Position numbers and translations under genes: made by a program
Shown here: positions 1 through 6,440 of the stretch, one piece after another
How positions within the stretch are numbered: position 1 is the first letter of the stretch
Layout of the letters: every line of letters starts with the position of its first letter
The notes under the pieces: generated by a model
Database searches by the model: none
What the model was told of the DNA's origin: nothing
What the model saw: the letters and a program-made list of their open reading frames with translations, nothing else
Source of the DNA: an uncultured Prevotellaceae bacterium
GTDB lineage: Bacteria; Bacteroidota; Bacteroidia; Bacteroidales; Bacteroidaceae
Assembly: GCA_937892315.1 (NCBI GenBank)
Contig: CALAVF010000309.1
Coordinates: 1 to 6,838, forward strand
Direction of reading: 5' to 3'
DNA length: 6,838 bases

Positions 1-1354
1 TAAGGTATTCCCTTAGTTTCCTGCCCGACACGGGGGTGAACACCCTCCCGAGCACGCTGTCTGCCGCGAACTCCTCCTGCCCGGGGAAGACCACGTTCCG
101 CCTGGAGAGTTCACGCAGTTTCTCGTCACACACCTCCCCCGCCATCTTGCGGACGAACGCATGTTTGAGCACCGCCGCCACCTGCTTGTATCGCCACGCC
201 CCGAAGGTCGTCCTGCCGTGCGTCTGCAACTCCAGCAGCACCTGCACCAGCGAGAACACGGGCGTGTTTGCCAGCGGATAGCCCATCGTCACATTCAGGG
301 CAGGCACCGCCCCCACGCTGTGCAGCACAGGCATCAGCAGCCCCTCGTTGCAGAGCACCACCGCCGACTCCTGTAGTGGCTCCCCCTCCCCCAAGGTGTG
401 CATCCATCCCTCCAGGTAGCGAGCCTGGGCATCCTCCGTCGGCGACTGGATGAACGTGATGCGTTTCGGCAGCCTCATGTTGCAGAAGAAGTCCCTGTCC
501 CCCAACTCCTCGCCCAGCAGCCTCCTGTTCTCGTTGATGAACTGCCCCGCCTCATACTTGCTCAGCAGCGACCTGCCCCCCGCACGGGGCTGCGTGTAGG
601 TCAGGTCATAATCCCAGTAGAACTTCGCGTCGCGGTTCCGCTTGATGTATCGAAACAGTTCCATCTCCGTCTTGCTCAGCACATTGAAGCCAACCATCGC
701 GTAGGTGGTGGAAGTCAGCCGCCCGTCCACGTGCCCCAAGTTTTCAATCACTTCTCTTTTCAGCATTCCCTCATACACCATCGGCTCGCCCACCCTCGGG
801 TGGAGCAGCATCGCCCGGTAGTCCTCATACATCTCCGCCATTCTGTTCCACAACGTCCTGAACCGATTCTTCAAGGGCGTGTCGGGATTCACCTCGTCGA
901 AAAACCTGCCGAAGAACCGTTCAATCGCCTCCCGCTGCTCCGCCTCCAGAAAGGAGAAGTCCTCCATCTCCTTCAGGTCGGCGATGTTCACGAAGAGATT
1001 CCTCGCCTCCACCATGTTGTTGTCGATGTCGCCGAAGTCGCTCAGCATCATCTCCATCAGCCCCCACAACTCGTCCAGCCCCCTGTCGGGGCTCATCTTC
1101 CGTGCATACGCCTCAAAGAGTTTCACCGTCAGTGCCATCGGGTCGCCCACCACGAGGTCGGACAGCGACGCAAACAGTTCGCTGATGGTCATATATTCAG
1201 GAGTCCAGATGGTCTTTCCCCCCGCGTTCTCCCACAGGTATTGGTTGAAGAACAGCGACGCACGCTTGTTGGGGAAGATGACGGTGGTGCCCTGAAAGTC
1301 GCCCCCCACTTTTCGGTATAGGTCATCAGCCACAAGTTTCAGAAAAGGAGTCAT
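1..1354 (-). CDS. AddB-like PD-(D/E)XK nuclease family protein, N-terminal 451 codons (partial)
   Basis: The minus strand is open without a stop from an ATG at 1354-1352 to the window edge. The product begins MTPFLKLVADDLYRK, then VIFPNKRASLFFNQYLWE (about residues 25-42) and TPEYMTISELFASL. This N-terminus is typical of the Bacteroidota AddB-like partner of a RecB/AddA-type helicase, usually about 950-1000 residues long, so roughly half is present. The family acts with the helicase-nuclease in end resection for double-strand-break repair. The visible half corresponds to the helicase-like, probably inactive part; no GxGKT P-loop is seen. The nuclease domain expected near the C-terminus is off the left edge and cannot be checked. 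The start lies 26 bp after the HU-like gene's stop, in an A/T-rich gap with no Shine-Dalgarno and no visible promoter, so co-transcription is likely. Family assignment rests on recognised N-terminal motifs, not on the catalytic residues. Confidence 0.82.
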   Translation of the reverse strand, partial: MTPFLKLVADDLYRKVGGDFQGTTVIFPNKRASLFFNQYLWENAGGKTIWTPEYMTISELFASLSDLVVGDPMALTVKLFEAYARKMSPDRGLDELWGLMEMMLSDFGDIDNNMVEARNLFVNIADLKEMEDFSFLEAEQREAIERFFGRFFDEVNPDTPLKNRFRTLWNRMAEMYEDYRAMLLHPRVGEPMVYEGMLKREVIENLGHVDGRLTSTTYAMVGFNVLSKTEMELFRYIKRNRDAKFYWDYDLTYTQPRAGGRSLLSKYEAGQFINENRRLLGEELGDRDFFCNMRLPKRITFIQSPTEDAQARYLEGWMHTLGEGEPLQESAVVLCNEGLLMPVLHSVGAVPALNVTMGYPLANTPVFSLVQVLLELQTHGRTTFGAWRYKQVAAVLKHAFVRKMAGEVCDEKLRELSRRNVVFPGQEEFAADSVLGRVFTPVSGRKLREYL

Positions 1355-1380
1355 GTCAAAAATCAAAAAAAAGTTATATG

Positions 1381-2016
1381 TCAAATGTTAGAGGGAGAAT
1401 GGAGAATGTACACCAACTGATTGCCGGTGCCGACTCCTTTGATGCCGCTGTTGGGGTCGCGGCGTAGCAGCCGCAGTTCCCGTGTGGCAGAACTGTGTCC
1501 CAGTCCTGTCAGTGCCATGTAGTCTATCACTCGCATGAAGGGGTGGCTCGACAGATATTCGATGGCACGTCGGCGGCGTTCCTCCAGACTTGTGTCCGTC
1601 CGTCTTATTGTCTTCACCTCGCCCACCTTCTCCAGTTCCGTCTCGCGGCGAAGCCGACGAAGCCAGTCGGCATCTGGAATGAAGTTTATCCCTCTGATAT
1701 ACACGTTGTAAGTGTCGTATCGTTCACCCTCTTCTTTCACCGTCTCAGCCTCCTCGCGGTTCTTCATGCCCAGGGCGATGTTGAACGTCCCGATGCCGTC
1801 GATTTTCACCGAGTGTCCCAGTTTCAGGTACGACTCCATCGACCTGACCACCTCGCCCAACACGCCGTCGATGATGCCACGGCTGAATCCGCTCGACTTT
1901 GCCATCTCGTTGGCGAAATAGGCGTAAGAGATCTGGTCGCAGTGGAAAGCCTTCGGGAAGACCCTCCTTTCGCCCGTCTTCTGCAGGTCGGGCATTTCTT
2001 GAAATGTGTACTCCAT
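1381..2016 (-). CDS. HU-related (long DNABII) DNA-binding protein with C-terminal winged-helix-like domain
   Basis: This is a complete 211-residue protein from ATG 2016-2014 to TGA 1383-1381. Residues about 20-120 match the long HU-related proteins common in Bacteroidota: a helical N-terminal part (QISYAYFANEMAKSSGFSR), then the HU-like turn VKIDGIGTFNI at 70-80. A charged linker follows (about 118-150). Residues about 148-205 look like a winged helix, with RRRRAIEYLSSHPFMRVIDY, a putative recognition helix HSSATRELRLLRRDP and a hydrophobic wing GNQLVYIL. Ordinary HU is about 90 residues and lacks this extension. The role is probably DNA binding, either architectural or regulatory; the target is unknown. 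It is the first gene of a probable two-gene unit with the AddB-like gene. A minus-strand TAnnTTTG promoter at 2162-2193 would give a leader of about 140 nt. The HU part is a firm call; the winged-helix part is inferred from pattern only. Confidence 0.8.
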   Translation of the reverse strand: MEYTFQEMPDLQKTGERRVFPKAFHCDQISYAYFANEMAKSSGFSRGIIDGVLGEVVRSMESYLKLGHSVKIDGIGTFNIALGMKNREEAETVKEEGERYDTYNVYIRGINFIPDADWLRRLRRETELEKVGEVKTIRRTDTSLEERRRRAIEYLSSHPFMRVIDYMALTGLGHSSATRELRLLRRDPNSGIKGVGTGNQLVYILHSPSNI

Positions 2017-2080
2017 GCTGTCAGTATTCTTTCTGGTTCGATGTTTTTTGCTTTAGAGGGCACAATGAATGTCCTCGCCA

Positions 2081-2112
2081 TTTGGTTGTTACGATATTTT
2101 TTCTTACCTTTG
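2081..2112 (+). promoter_or_regulatory. Possible upstream promoter, TTTG-N20-TAccTTTG
   Basis: TTTG at 2081-2084 and TACCTTTG at 2105-2112 are separated by 20 bp, matching the Bacteroidota sigma-70 (-33/-7) consensus. Transcription would start near 2118-2120 and run rightward through the repeat array into the regulator gene with a leader of about 240 nt. It lies within the predicted leader of the HU-like gene, so its transcript would be antisense to the start of that leader. It could be an alternative promoter for the regulator or a source of an untranslated RNA. Confidence 0.5.
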
Positions 2113-2161
2113 CATCACGAATTTGGCAAAAGGCAAACATCCTCATTTCCGTTTCTGTTTG

Positions 2162-2193
2162 CAAATTTACTCACTTTTTTCGACACTTCCAAA
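2162..2193 (-). promoter_or_regulatory. Promoter for the HU-like / AddB-like unit, TTTG-N20-TAaaTTTG
   Basis: On the minus strand, TTTG (2193-2190) and TAAATTTG (2169-2162) are 20 bp apart and fit the Bacteroidota consensus. Transcription would start near 2155 and run leftward, leaving about 140 nt of leader before the HU-like ATG at 2016. No other minus-strand TAnnTTTG is seen closer to the gene. The 21-bp repeat array begins directly upstream of its -33 element. Confidence 0.55.
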
Positions 2194-2277
2194 TTCCACC
2201 TTTCAAATCTTTCCCTGATTTCATCAAATCCAAGGCTGACACCACCGAATCCAGCCTTGATTCCATCGAATCTTTGC
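2194..2277. repeat. Four degenerate 21-bp tandem repeats
   Basis: Units lie at 2194-2214, 2215-2235, 2236-2256 and 2257-2277, and a partial fifth (CTGACC) follows at 2278. All four share the core YCRAATC at unit positions 10-16: TCAAATC, TCAAATC, CCGAATC, TCGAATC. Units 2 and 3 begin CTGA and unit 4 begins TTGA. The 21-bp period is close to two helical turns, so the cores would face the same side of the DNA. The array sits between the minus-strand promoter (-33 at 2190-2193) and the main plus-strand promoter (-33 at 2323-2326), a natural place for a shared operator. Alternatively it is a decayed heptad-coding repeat, since 21 bp keeps frame. Confidence 0.6.
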
Positions 2278-2322
2278 CTGACCCGAAGCCCGTATGCCGT
2301 CATCATTTTTCCCCGCTCCGTT

Positions 2323-2353
2323 TTTGCCCATTCGAAAGTTTTCCGTATCTTTG
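2323..2353 (+). promoter_or_regulatory. Promoter of the TPR-AraC regulator, TTTG-N19-TAtcTTTG
   Basis: TTTG at 2323-2326 and TATCTTTG at 2346-2353 are 19 bp apart, an excellent Bacteroidota match. The predicted start of transcription is about 2358-2361. This makes the ATG at 2361 nearly leaderless, while the in-frame ATG at 2379 would have a leader of about 20 nt. The position argues that the gene begins here and not at upstream in-frame codons. Confidence 0.7.
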
Positions 2354-2360
2354 CCGCCAA

Positions 2361-3950
2361 ATGAAAACAATACGACTCATGAAACAATGGACAAATGTGC
2401 TGCTGGGATGCCTGACGGTGCTGTTGGCAGCCTGTGTGGAAAATGGCTCGTCTGACTGGGAAACCCTGCGTGACGAGGCGAACGAACTTTACAACCAGTC
2501 ACGCTTTGAGGAAGCCAAGCAAGCCTACGAACGGGCGATGAAGGAGGGCAATCCCACCGAGAAGGGACGGCTCTATCTGCGGCAGGACATCATCGACTGC
2601 CATCTCGCCATGGGTGAACCGACCGAGGCTCGCCAACTGCTGAAGGTGCAGATGGAGGAGGCACGCAAGACGGGCAACACATACGTGGAGGCGGAAGTGA
2701 AGTTCGCACTGGGTGAGCAACTCCGCGAGGCTGGCGACAAAGAGAAGAGTTACGCGTATGTGCGTGAGGCGATAGAACTGATGGAACTGTGCGACGATGC
2801 CGATGCCGTCAACACGCTGATCTACTACCACTACCGCATGGCTCTCTGGCTGGGCAAGGACAAGCGTTACAGCGAGGCGATTGCCCACACGGGGGGGGTA
2901 GAAAAATGGTGGAAAGAGTCCACCGACACGGCGGCTGTCAAGCGGATGTGGCAGGGGGCACTCGCCACACGTGCCTACCTCTACGTGAAGACCGACAGCC
3001 TCACGCTGGCTGACGAGGCATACCACCAATGGCAGACGTTGCAGCCCTTCAGCATTCTGACCGAGAAGGACATCTGCCCCTACCTGATGGAGCGGGGGCT
3101 GTATGAGTCGGCACTCGACATCTACGAACGCTATGAGCAGTTTGTGCAGGAGAAAGAGGGGCGGTGGAGCAATCAGATGTGGGTGCTGAAAAGCAACGAA
3201 GCGAACATCTATGCCCGCATGGACAGCGGCAACCGTGCCTACGAGTTGATGCTGGAGGCGAAAGAAATCAAGGACACGCTCCAAGCCCGGCAGGCGGAAG
3301 AGAATGCCCAGCAGTTGGAAGCCGTCTATCAGAACCAGCAGAAGACGGAGGAAATCAGCCGCCAACGCATTTGGATTGTTTCGCTGGCGGCACTGCTCGC
3401 CATCGTGCTCGTCGCCTTGGGAGGGCAGGTGGCTGTAAGAACCATCAGGCGACGCAAGGACCGTGCGATGGCTGAGGTCATCAGGGAGATGGCTGCCAAT
3501 GCCGCCGAGGTGACATCTCAACAGACGGAACAGGAAAAGGAGACAGCAGGAGAGGACACGGCAGCCGAGACGACAGATGATGCCACCCGTGCCGACCGGT
3601 GCCGCTTCATGGCGTTCGATGCTGCCGTGTGTCAAGGACACCTCTACCTGAAACCCGAAGTGACCCGCGACGTGCTGATGGGCATCATGGCGGTGAACAG
3701 CCAGACCTTCTCACGCATCATCCGCGAGCAGAGCGGCTGCCAAAATCTGAGTGAATACATCAACAGGAAACGCATTGACCACGCTTGCCGACTGATGGAG
3801 AAGCACCCCAACTGGACGATGGAGGCGATTGCCCACGAGTGTGGTTACAACAATGTGCGAACCTTCAACACGCAGTTTAAGAAGTGGCGAGGGCAGACCC
3901 CCAGCGACTATCAGCAACAGGTTGGAAAGCCCGAAAACAGGGAGGTTTGA
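2361..3950 (+). CDS. TPR-repeat, membrane-spanning AraC-type transcriptional regulator with lipobox
   Basis: The 529-residue protein is read from ATG 2361; ATG 2379 (523 residues) is equally possible and keeps the signal peptide. Residues 1-25 form a lipoprotein signal ending LLAAC, with Cys25 the predicted lipidated residue. Residues about 33-300 contain TPR-like helical pairs, clearest at 39-62 (ANELYNQSRFEEAKQAYERA). A Gln/Glu-rich coiled coil (about 300-335) leads to one membrane helix (about 337-359), then RTIRRRK, marking the cytoplasmic side. After an acidic Ala/Thr/Glu linker, an AraC/XylS double helix-turn-helix spans about 437-519, including NSQTFSRIIREQSG, LSEYINRKRIDHA and IAHECGYNNVRTFNTQFKKW. 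The architecture implies an envelope sensor that controls DNA directly. It is on the same strand as the MACPF gene and 138 bp upstream, making that gene its best candidate target; the ligand is unknown. An 8-G run lies at 2891-2898. Confidence 0.88.
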   Translation: MKTIRLMKQWTNVLLGCLTVLLAACVENGSSDWETLRDEANELYNQSRFEEAKQAYERAMKEGNPTEKGRLYLRQDIIDCHLAMGEPTEARQLLKVQMEEARKTGNTYVEAEVKFALGEQLREAGDKEKSYAYVREAIELMELCDDADAVNTLIYYHYRMALWLGKDKRYSEAIAHTGGVEKWWKESTDTAAVKRMWQGALATRAYLYVKTDSLTLADEAYHQWQTLQPFSILTEKDICPYLMERGLYESALDIYERYEQFVQEKEGRWSNQMWVLKSNEANIYARMDSGNRAYELMLEAKEIKDTLQARQAEENAQQLEAVYQNQQKTEEISRQRIWIVSLAALLAIVLVALGGQVAVRTIRRRKDRAMAEVIREMAANAAEVTSQQTEQEKETAGEDTAAETTDDATRADRCRFMAFDAAVCQGHLYLKPEVTRDVLMGIMAVNSQTFSRIIREQSGCQNLSEYINRKRIDHACRLMEKHPNWTMEAIAHECGYNNVRTFNTQFKKWRGQTPSDYQQQVGKPENREV

Positions 3951-3984
3951 AAAAATCTTCCATACGAATTGAAAAAATCTTCCA
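3947..3984 (+). repeat. Perfect 16-bp direct repeat, 22-bp period; candidate operator
   Basis: TTGAAAAAATCTTCCA occurs at 3947-3962 and again at 3969-3984, identical at 16 of 16 positions with a 6-bp spacer. The first copy overlaps the regulator's stop codon. Relative to the predicted start of the MACPF transcript near 4041, the copies lie at roughly -94 to -79 and -72 to -57. AraC-family proteins often bind tandem direct half-sites on one face of the helix about 21-22 bp apart upstream of an activated promoter. Binding by the neighbouring regulator is inferred, not shown. Confidence 0.6.
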
Positions 3985-3992
3985 CCCCTGAA

Positions 3993-4023
3993 GCCATCGA
4001 CGTTTTGAGCGTTGGTGGCTTTT
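3993..4023 (+). terminator. Intrinsic terminator of the regulator gene
   Basis: GCCATCGACG (3993-4002) pairs with CGTTGGTGGC (4010-4019) as a 10-bp stem with two G-T wobbles and a 7-nt loop. TTTT and then a T-rich stretch follow. The stem begins 43 bp after the regulator's stop. The loop contains the TTTG used as the -33 element of the next promoter, so termination and initiation signals are nested. Confidence 0.55.
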
Positions 4024-4035
4024 GTCTTACCTTTG
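4004..4035 (+). promoter_or_regulatory. Promoter of the MACPF lipoprotein gene, TTTG-N20-TAccTTTG
   Basis: TTTG at 4004-4007 and TACCTTTG at 4028-4035 have a 20-bp spacer, matching the Bacteroidota consensus. Initiation near 4041 leaves a leader of about 48 nt. That leader is A-rich, ends CCCTAAATCA before the ATG and has no Shine-Dalgarno, as is usual in the phylum. The 16-bp direct repeat lies just upstream and the regulator's terminator stem overlaps it. Confidence 0.72.
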
Positions 4036-4088
4036 CAATCGTTACGCTTAACAAGTATTAACCAAACTTTAACTAAAACCCTAAATCA

Positions 4089-6428
4089 ATGAAAAAGAAA
4101 TTTCAGATTCTGACCATCGCCTCGCTGGCGATGATGGCAGCCGTGCTGACAACCGGCTGTAGCGATGACGACGACAACAACACGCCGCTCGACCCCTCTG
4201 AGGTGGTGGAAGAAGGTGCCGAGGACATTGCCGACGGCGTGATGTATCGCGTGGTGCGAGCAGACAGCCTCGACCAGTTCAAGATGCCCCTCAAGGTACT
4301 GACCAAAGTGGACATCACACCCGAAAAGAACGACTACTACGGTGCGAAAATCGTAGAGGAGAACGGAACAAAGTATGTGGTGCCTGTGCAGAAAAAGGCA
4401 CAGGACAAGCCGCTGGTGGCAGTACGTGTGAAAGTGTCGCCACGCACCAATCCAGAACTGGGCCGCAACGTCTTCCTGCTGTTCTACAACCCCGACGCTG
4501 TGCCCGCCAGTGCCAAGACCCGTGCCTCGACCGCGGACAATGTCTATCGCCGGTGGATTGGTCGCCCCATGAACTACTGGCAGGGGCTAACGCCTAAGTC
4601 GGACAAGGTGATTATCAGTTATGATGACATCATCACTCTTGGCGACACACTGCTGGTGGAGACTCCGCCACAGGTGAAAGAGTTCTGTGTGGAATATTCG
4701 GGCGCGACCTGCGAGGAGACCACCCATGCCTTTGCGGCAAACGTGGGTGTGTCATGGAAAACGTCACGCAAAAGATTGTTGGCGACTCCCGCTACCCCCG
4801 CCGCACAACAGACAGAAGATGGGTTGTGGGAGGCTGTTAAACCTTCAAACAAGGCTAAAAGTGGTACACTTGACTTTGGTGTAGCAGGCTCGTTCAATAC
4901 CAGCAATAGTTATGAATACTATATCAATATGTATCGCAATCAGTTGATGGATGTCGCACTGAATATGGGCAGATTCGAAGCGAATGACAACGGAGGCATT
5001 CCCGATGCGGCTTTGTTGTGGAAATTGACCAACAAAGATTTCCGCAATGCGATTGAGGCAGTAAAAGACCCGAATACTTTCAATACGACCACCTTCTACA
5101 ACTCGTGGGGAACAGATGTGATTACCCAAGGACGTTTTGGTGGATGTTACTACTATGTGTACGGACGTCGAGAGAATGCCTACGAAACTTCTGTTGATGT
5201 TGACGCTGTTGCGAACTTCAAGACTGCTTACCCTAACAGTTCGGGTACTAATGGTCAAAACCAATGGCTGTTGATATTCCAACTTAAAAACTCTGACTTC
5301 GTCTCCAGCAGTGCTTCTGCCACTTACAACTATGACCATTACTATGAGGCTTCTCGTGCTCAGAAGTTTGAATTGACCGTAGGTGGTAACCTGCACACGG
5401 CTAACGACATCAGTACCTGGATTAGTGGTTTCTCGGACAAGAGCAATTGGCAACTCATCAGTTATCGTGTGGGCGATGACGACCCCACATACTCTACAGA
5501 CGATTTTGTGAGTGGACAAGCCTTGCCAGCAGATGGTCCCTACACCTATCCTATCGACCAATACATCTACAATATGGCAGAGGGTTTTGAACTGTCTCTC
5601 GGCTCAGAGGCACTGCCATTGGACAAGGAGCAGATAGCCAAGTGGAAGAAGATTGCACAGAAACTTGCCGATGCACGTGTTGACTACATTGCCAGTCATG
5701 CACTGCCTCTGTATGAGAAACCGCGTCTGGTCATTGCCGATTTCATGATGAAGAACGGTGACAACGGAAACCAAAAAGGCGACCCCAATCCGTTTATCGC
5801 TGAAGATCCACGCGAGGCAGGAAAGTACCGCATCTACTATCCAATGATGGCACATCCTCAGAACGCACCAATCGATGGTGGCTATGCTTTTGAATCGTCA
5901 CAATCTACCTATGCTGTTGACCCTTCGGATAGTAAAGATGAATATTGGTATTATGCACTGGCAAGTGAGGATGACTGCACAGGCATTGTGGACATTATCT
6001 TCCATAATAAAAATAAAAAATACTATGAAGATCGTGGCGATAATGCACAAGAAGCACATCCTGGCTACCTGATTAACAACAATGTGGTGAAGGTTAAATA
6101 TTTTGATGCGGGGTCAGATAACGCCCAAGACAAAATAACAGCCATAGCACTGGTAGAACCAATGAAAAAGTCTGTTGACACCGACCACATCTATGCCTGC
6201 ACTGGAGGCTCTGAGTTGAAGAGAAGTGCAACTCAATCGGAAACAAGAAAGTGGGAGGATTGGTGGAATCAGGAAATGAAAGTCTCGGATAATGACTATG
6301 ATGAGTACTGGTATGAGGGTGGCATATCAAATCCGCACGAACTCATCCCTGTCTATAGCACGAAGACTTTACCGATTGACCGCGTGAACGAAAAGACGAT
6401 TTGCCATCCTCTGAAGTGGGGACAATAA
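4089..6428 (+). CDS. MACPF-domain (perforin-like) surface lipoprotein, BSAP-like antimicrobial candidate
   Basis: This is a complete 779-residue protein. Residues 1-24 are a lipoprotein signal ending VLTTGC (Cys24), followed at once by SDDDD, the acidic surface-export signal described for Bacteroides lipoproteins, so display on the cell surface or on vesicles is predicted. Residues about 25-245 have no domain I recognise. A MACPF domain spans about 250-540: the signature W340-G-T-D-V-I then G351-G352 matches (Y/W)-G-T-H-x-x...G-G, with Asp in place of His, and a downstream VGGN...W element (431-444) also fits. Residues about 540-779 are an Asp/Tyr-rich region I cannot assign; in related proteins such a region could bind a target. 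Bacteroidales secreted antimicrobial proteins (BSAPs) are MACPF pore-formers that kill related strains, but killing by this one is inference. It has its own promoter behind the TPR-AraC gene. GC falls sharply after about 4810-4860. Confidence 0.85.
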   Translation: MKKKFQILTIASLAMMAAVLTTGCSDDDDNNTPLDPSEVVEEGAEDIADGVMYRVVRADSLDQFKMPLKVLTKVDITPEKNDYYGAKIVEENGTKYVVPVQKKAQDKPLVAVRVKVSPRTNPELGRNVFLLFYNPDAVPASAKTRASTADNVYRRWIGRPMNYWQGLTPKSDKVIISYDDIITLGDTLLVETPPQVKEFCVEYSGATCEETTHAFAANVGVSWKTSRKRLLATPATPAAQQTEDGLWEAVKPSNKAKSGTLDFGVAGSFNTSNSYEYYINMYRNQLMDVALNMGRFEANDNGGIPDAALLWKLTNKDFRNAIEAVKDPNTFNTTTFYNSWGTDVITQGRFGGCYYYVYGRRENAYETSVDVDAVANFKTAYPNSSGTNGQNQWLLIFQLKNSDFVSSSASATYNYDHYYEASRAQKFELTVGGNLHTANDISTWISGFSDKSNWQLISYRVGDDDPTYSTDDFVSGQALPADGPYTYPIDQYIYNMAEGFELSLGSEALPLDKEQIAKWKKIAQKLADARVDYIASHALPLYEKPRLVIADFMMKNGDNGNQKGDPNPFIAEDPREAGKYRIYYPMMAHPQNAPIDGGYAFESSQSTYAVDPSDSKDEYWYYALASEDDCTGIVDIIFHNKNKKYYEDRGDNAQEAHPGYLINNNVVKVKYFDAGSDNAQDKITAIALVEPMKKSVDTDHIYACTGGSELKRSATQSETRKWEDWWNQEMKVSDNDYDEYWYEGGISNPHELIPVYSTKTLPIDRVNEKTICHPLKWGQ

Positions 6429-6440
6429 TCGGCTAAAATG

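Larger units (their letters stand above)
2017..2360. other. Divergent intergenic control region
   Basis: These 344 bp between the divergently oriented HU-like gene and the TPR-AraC regulator contain no convincing gene. They hold one minus-strand and two plus-strand promoters with the Bacteroidota consensus, and four degenerate 21-bp repeats. The base composition is clearly more A/T-rich than in the flanking genes, especially at 2090-2230. A plus-strand reading frame runs through the region in phase with the regulator, but its start at 1899 lies inside the HU-like gene on the other strand. The regulator's own signal peptide begins only at 2361, so the upstream frame is taken as non-coding. Confidence 0.7.

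Noticed and set aside
398..1321. Plus-strand open frame of 307 codons
   Set aside because: It is antisense to the AddB-like gene, is rich in His, Gln, Pro and Val, and has no recognisable motif. The minus-strand product has family motifs.
1899..2360. N-terminal extension of the regulator to an ATG at 1899
   Set aside because: It would overlap the start of the HU-like gene on the other strand, include the promoters and repeats, and bury the lipoprotein signal peptide at residues 155-179.
2115..2387. Minus-strand 90-codon frame with heptads such as RFDGIKA and GFDEIRE across the 21-bp repeats
   Set aside because: The heptads follow automatically from a 21-bp repeat. The frame overlaps the regulator's start and promoter and has no visible promoter of its own. 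It could be a decayed coding repeat, but a real gene is not supported.
2499..3641. Minus-strand open frame of 380 codons
   Set aside because: It lies opposite the TPR-AraC gene, whose product has coherent domains. The antisense product has a shadow-like Leu, His and Arg-rich composition and no motif.
4845..5561. Minus-strand open frame of 238 codons
   Set aside because: It is antisense to the MACPF signature region, has no start signals, and its composition fits a shadow frame.
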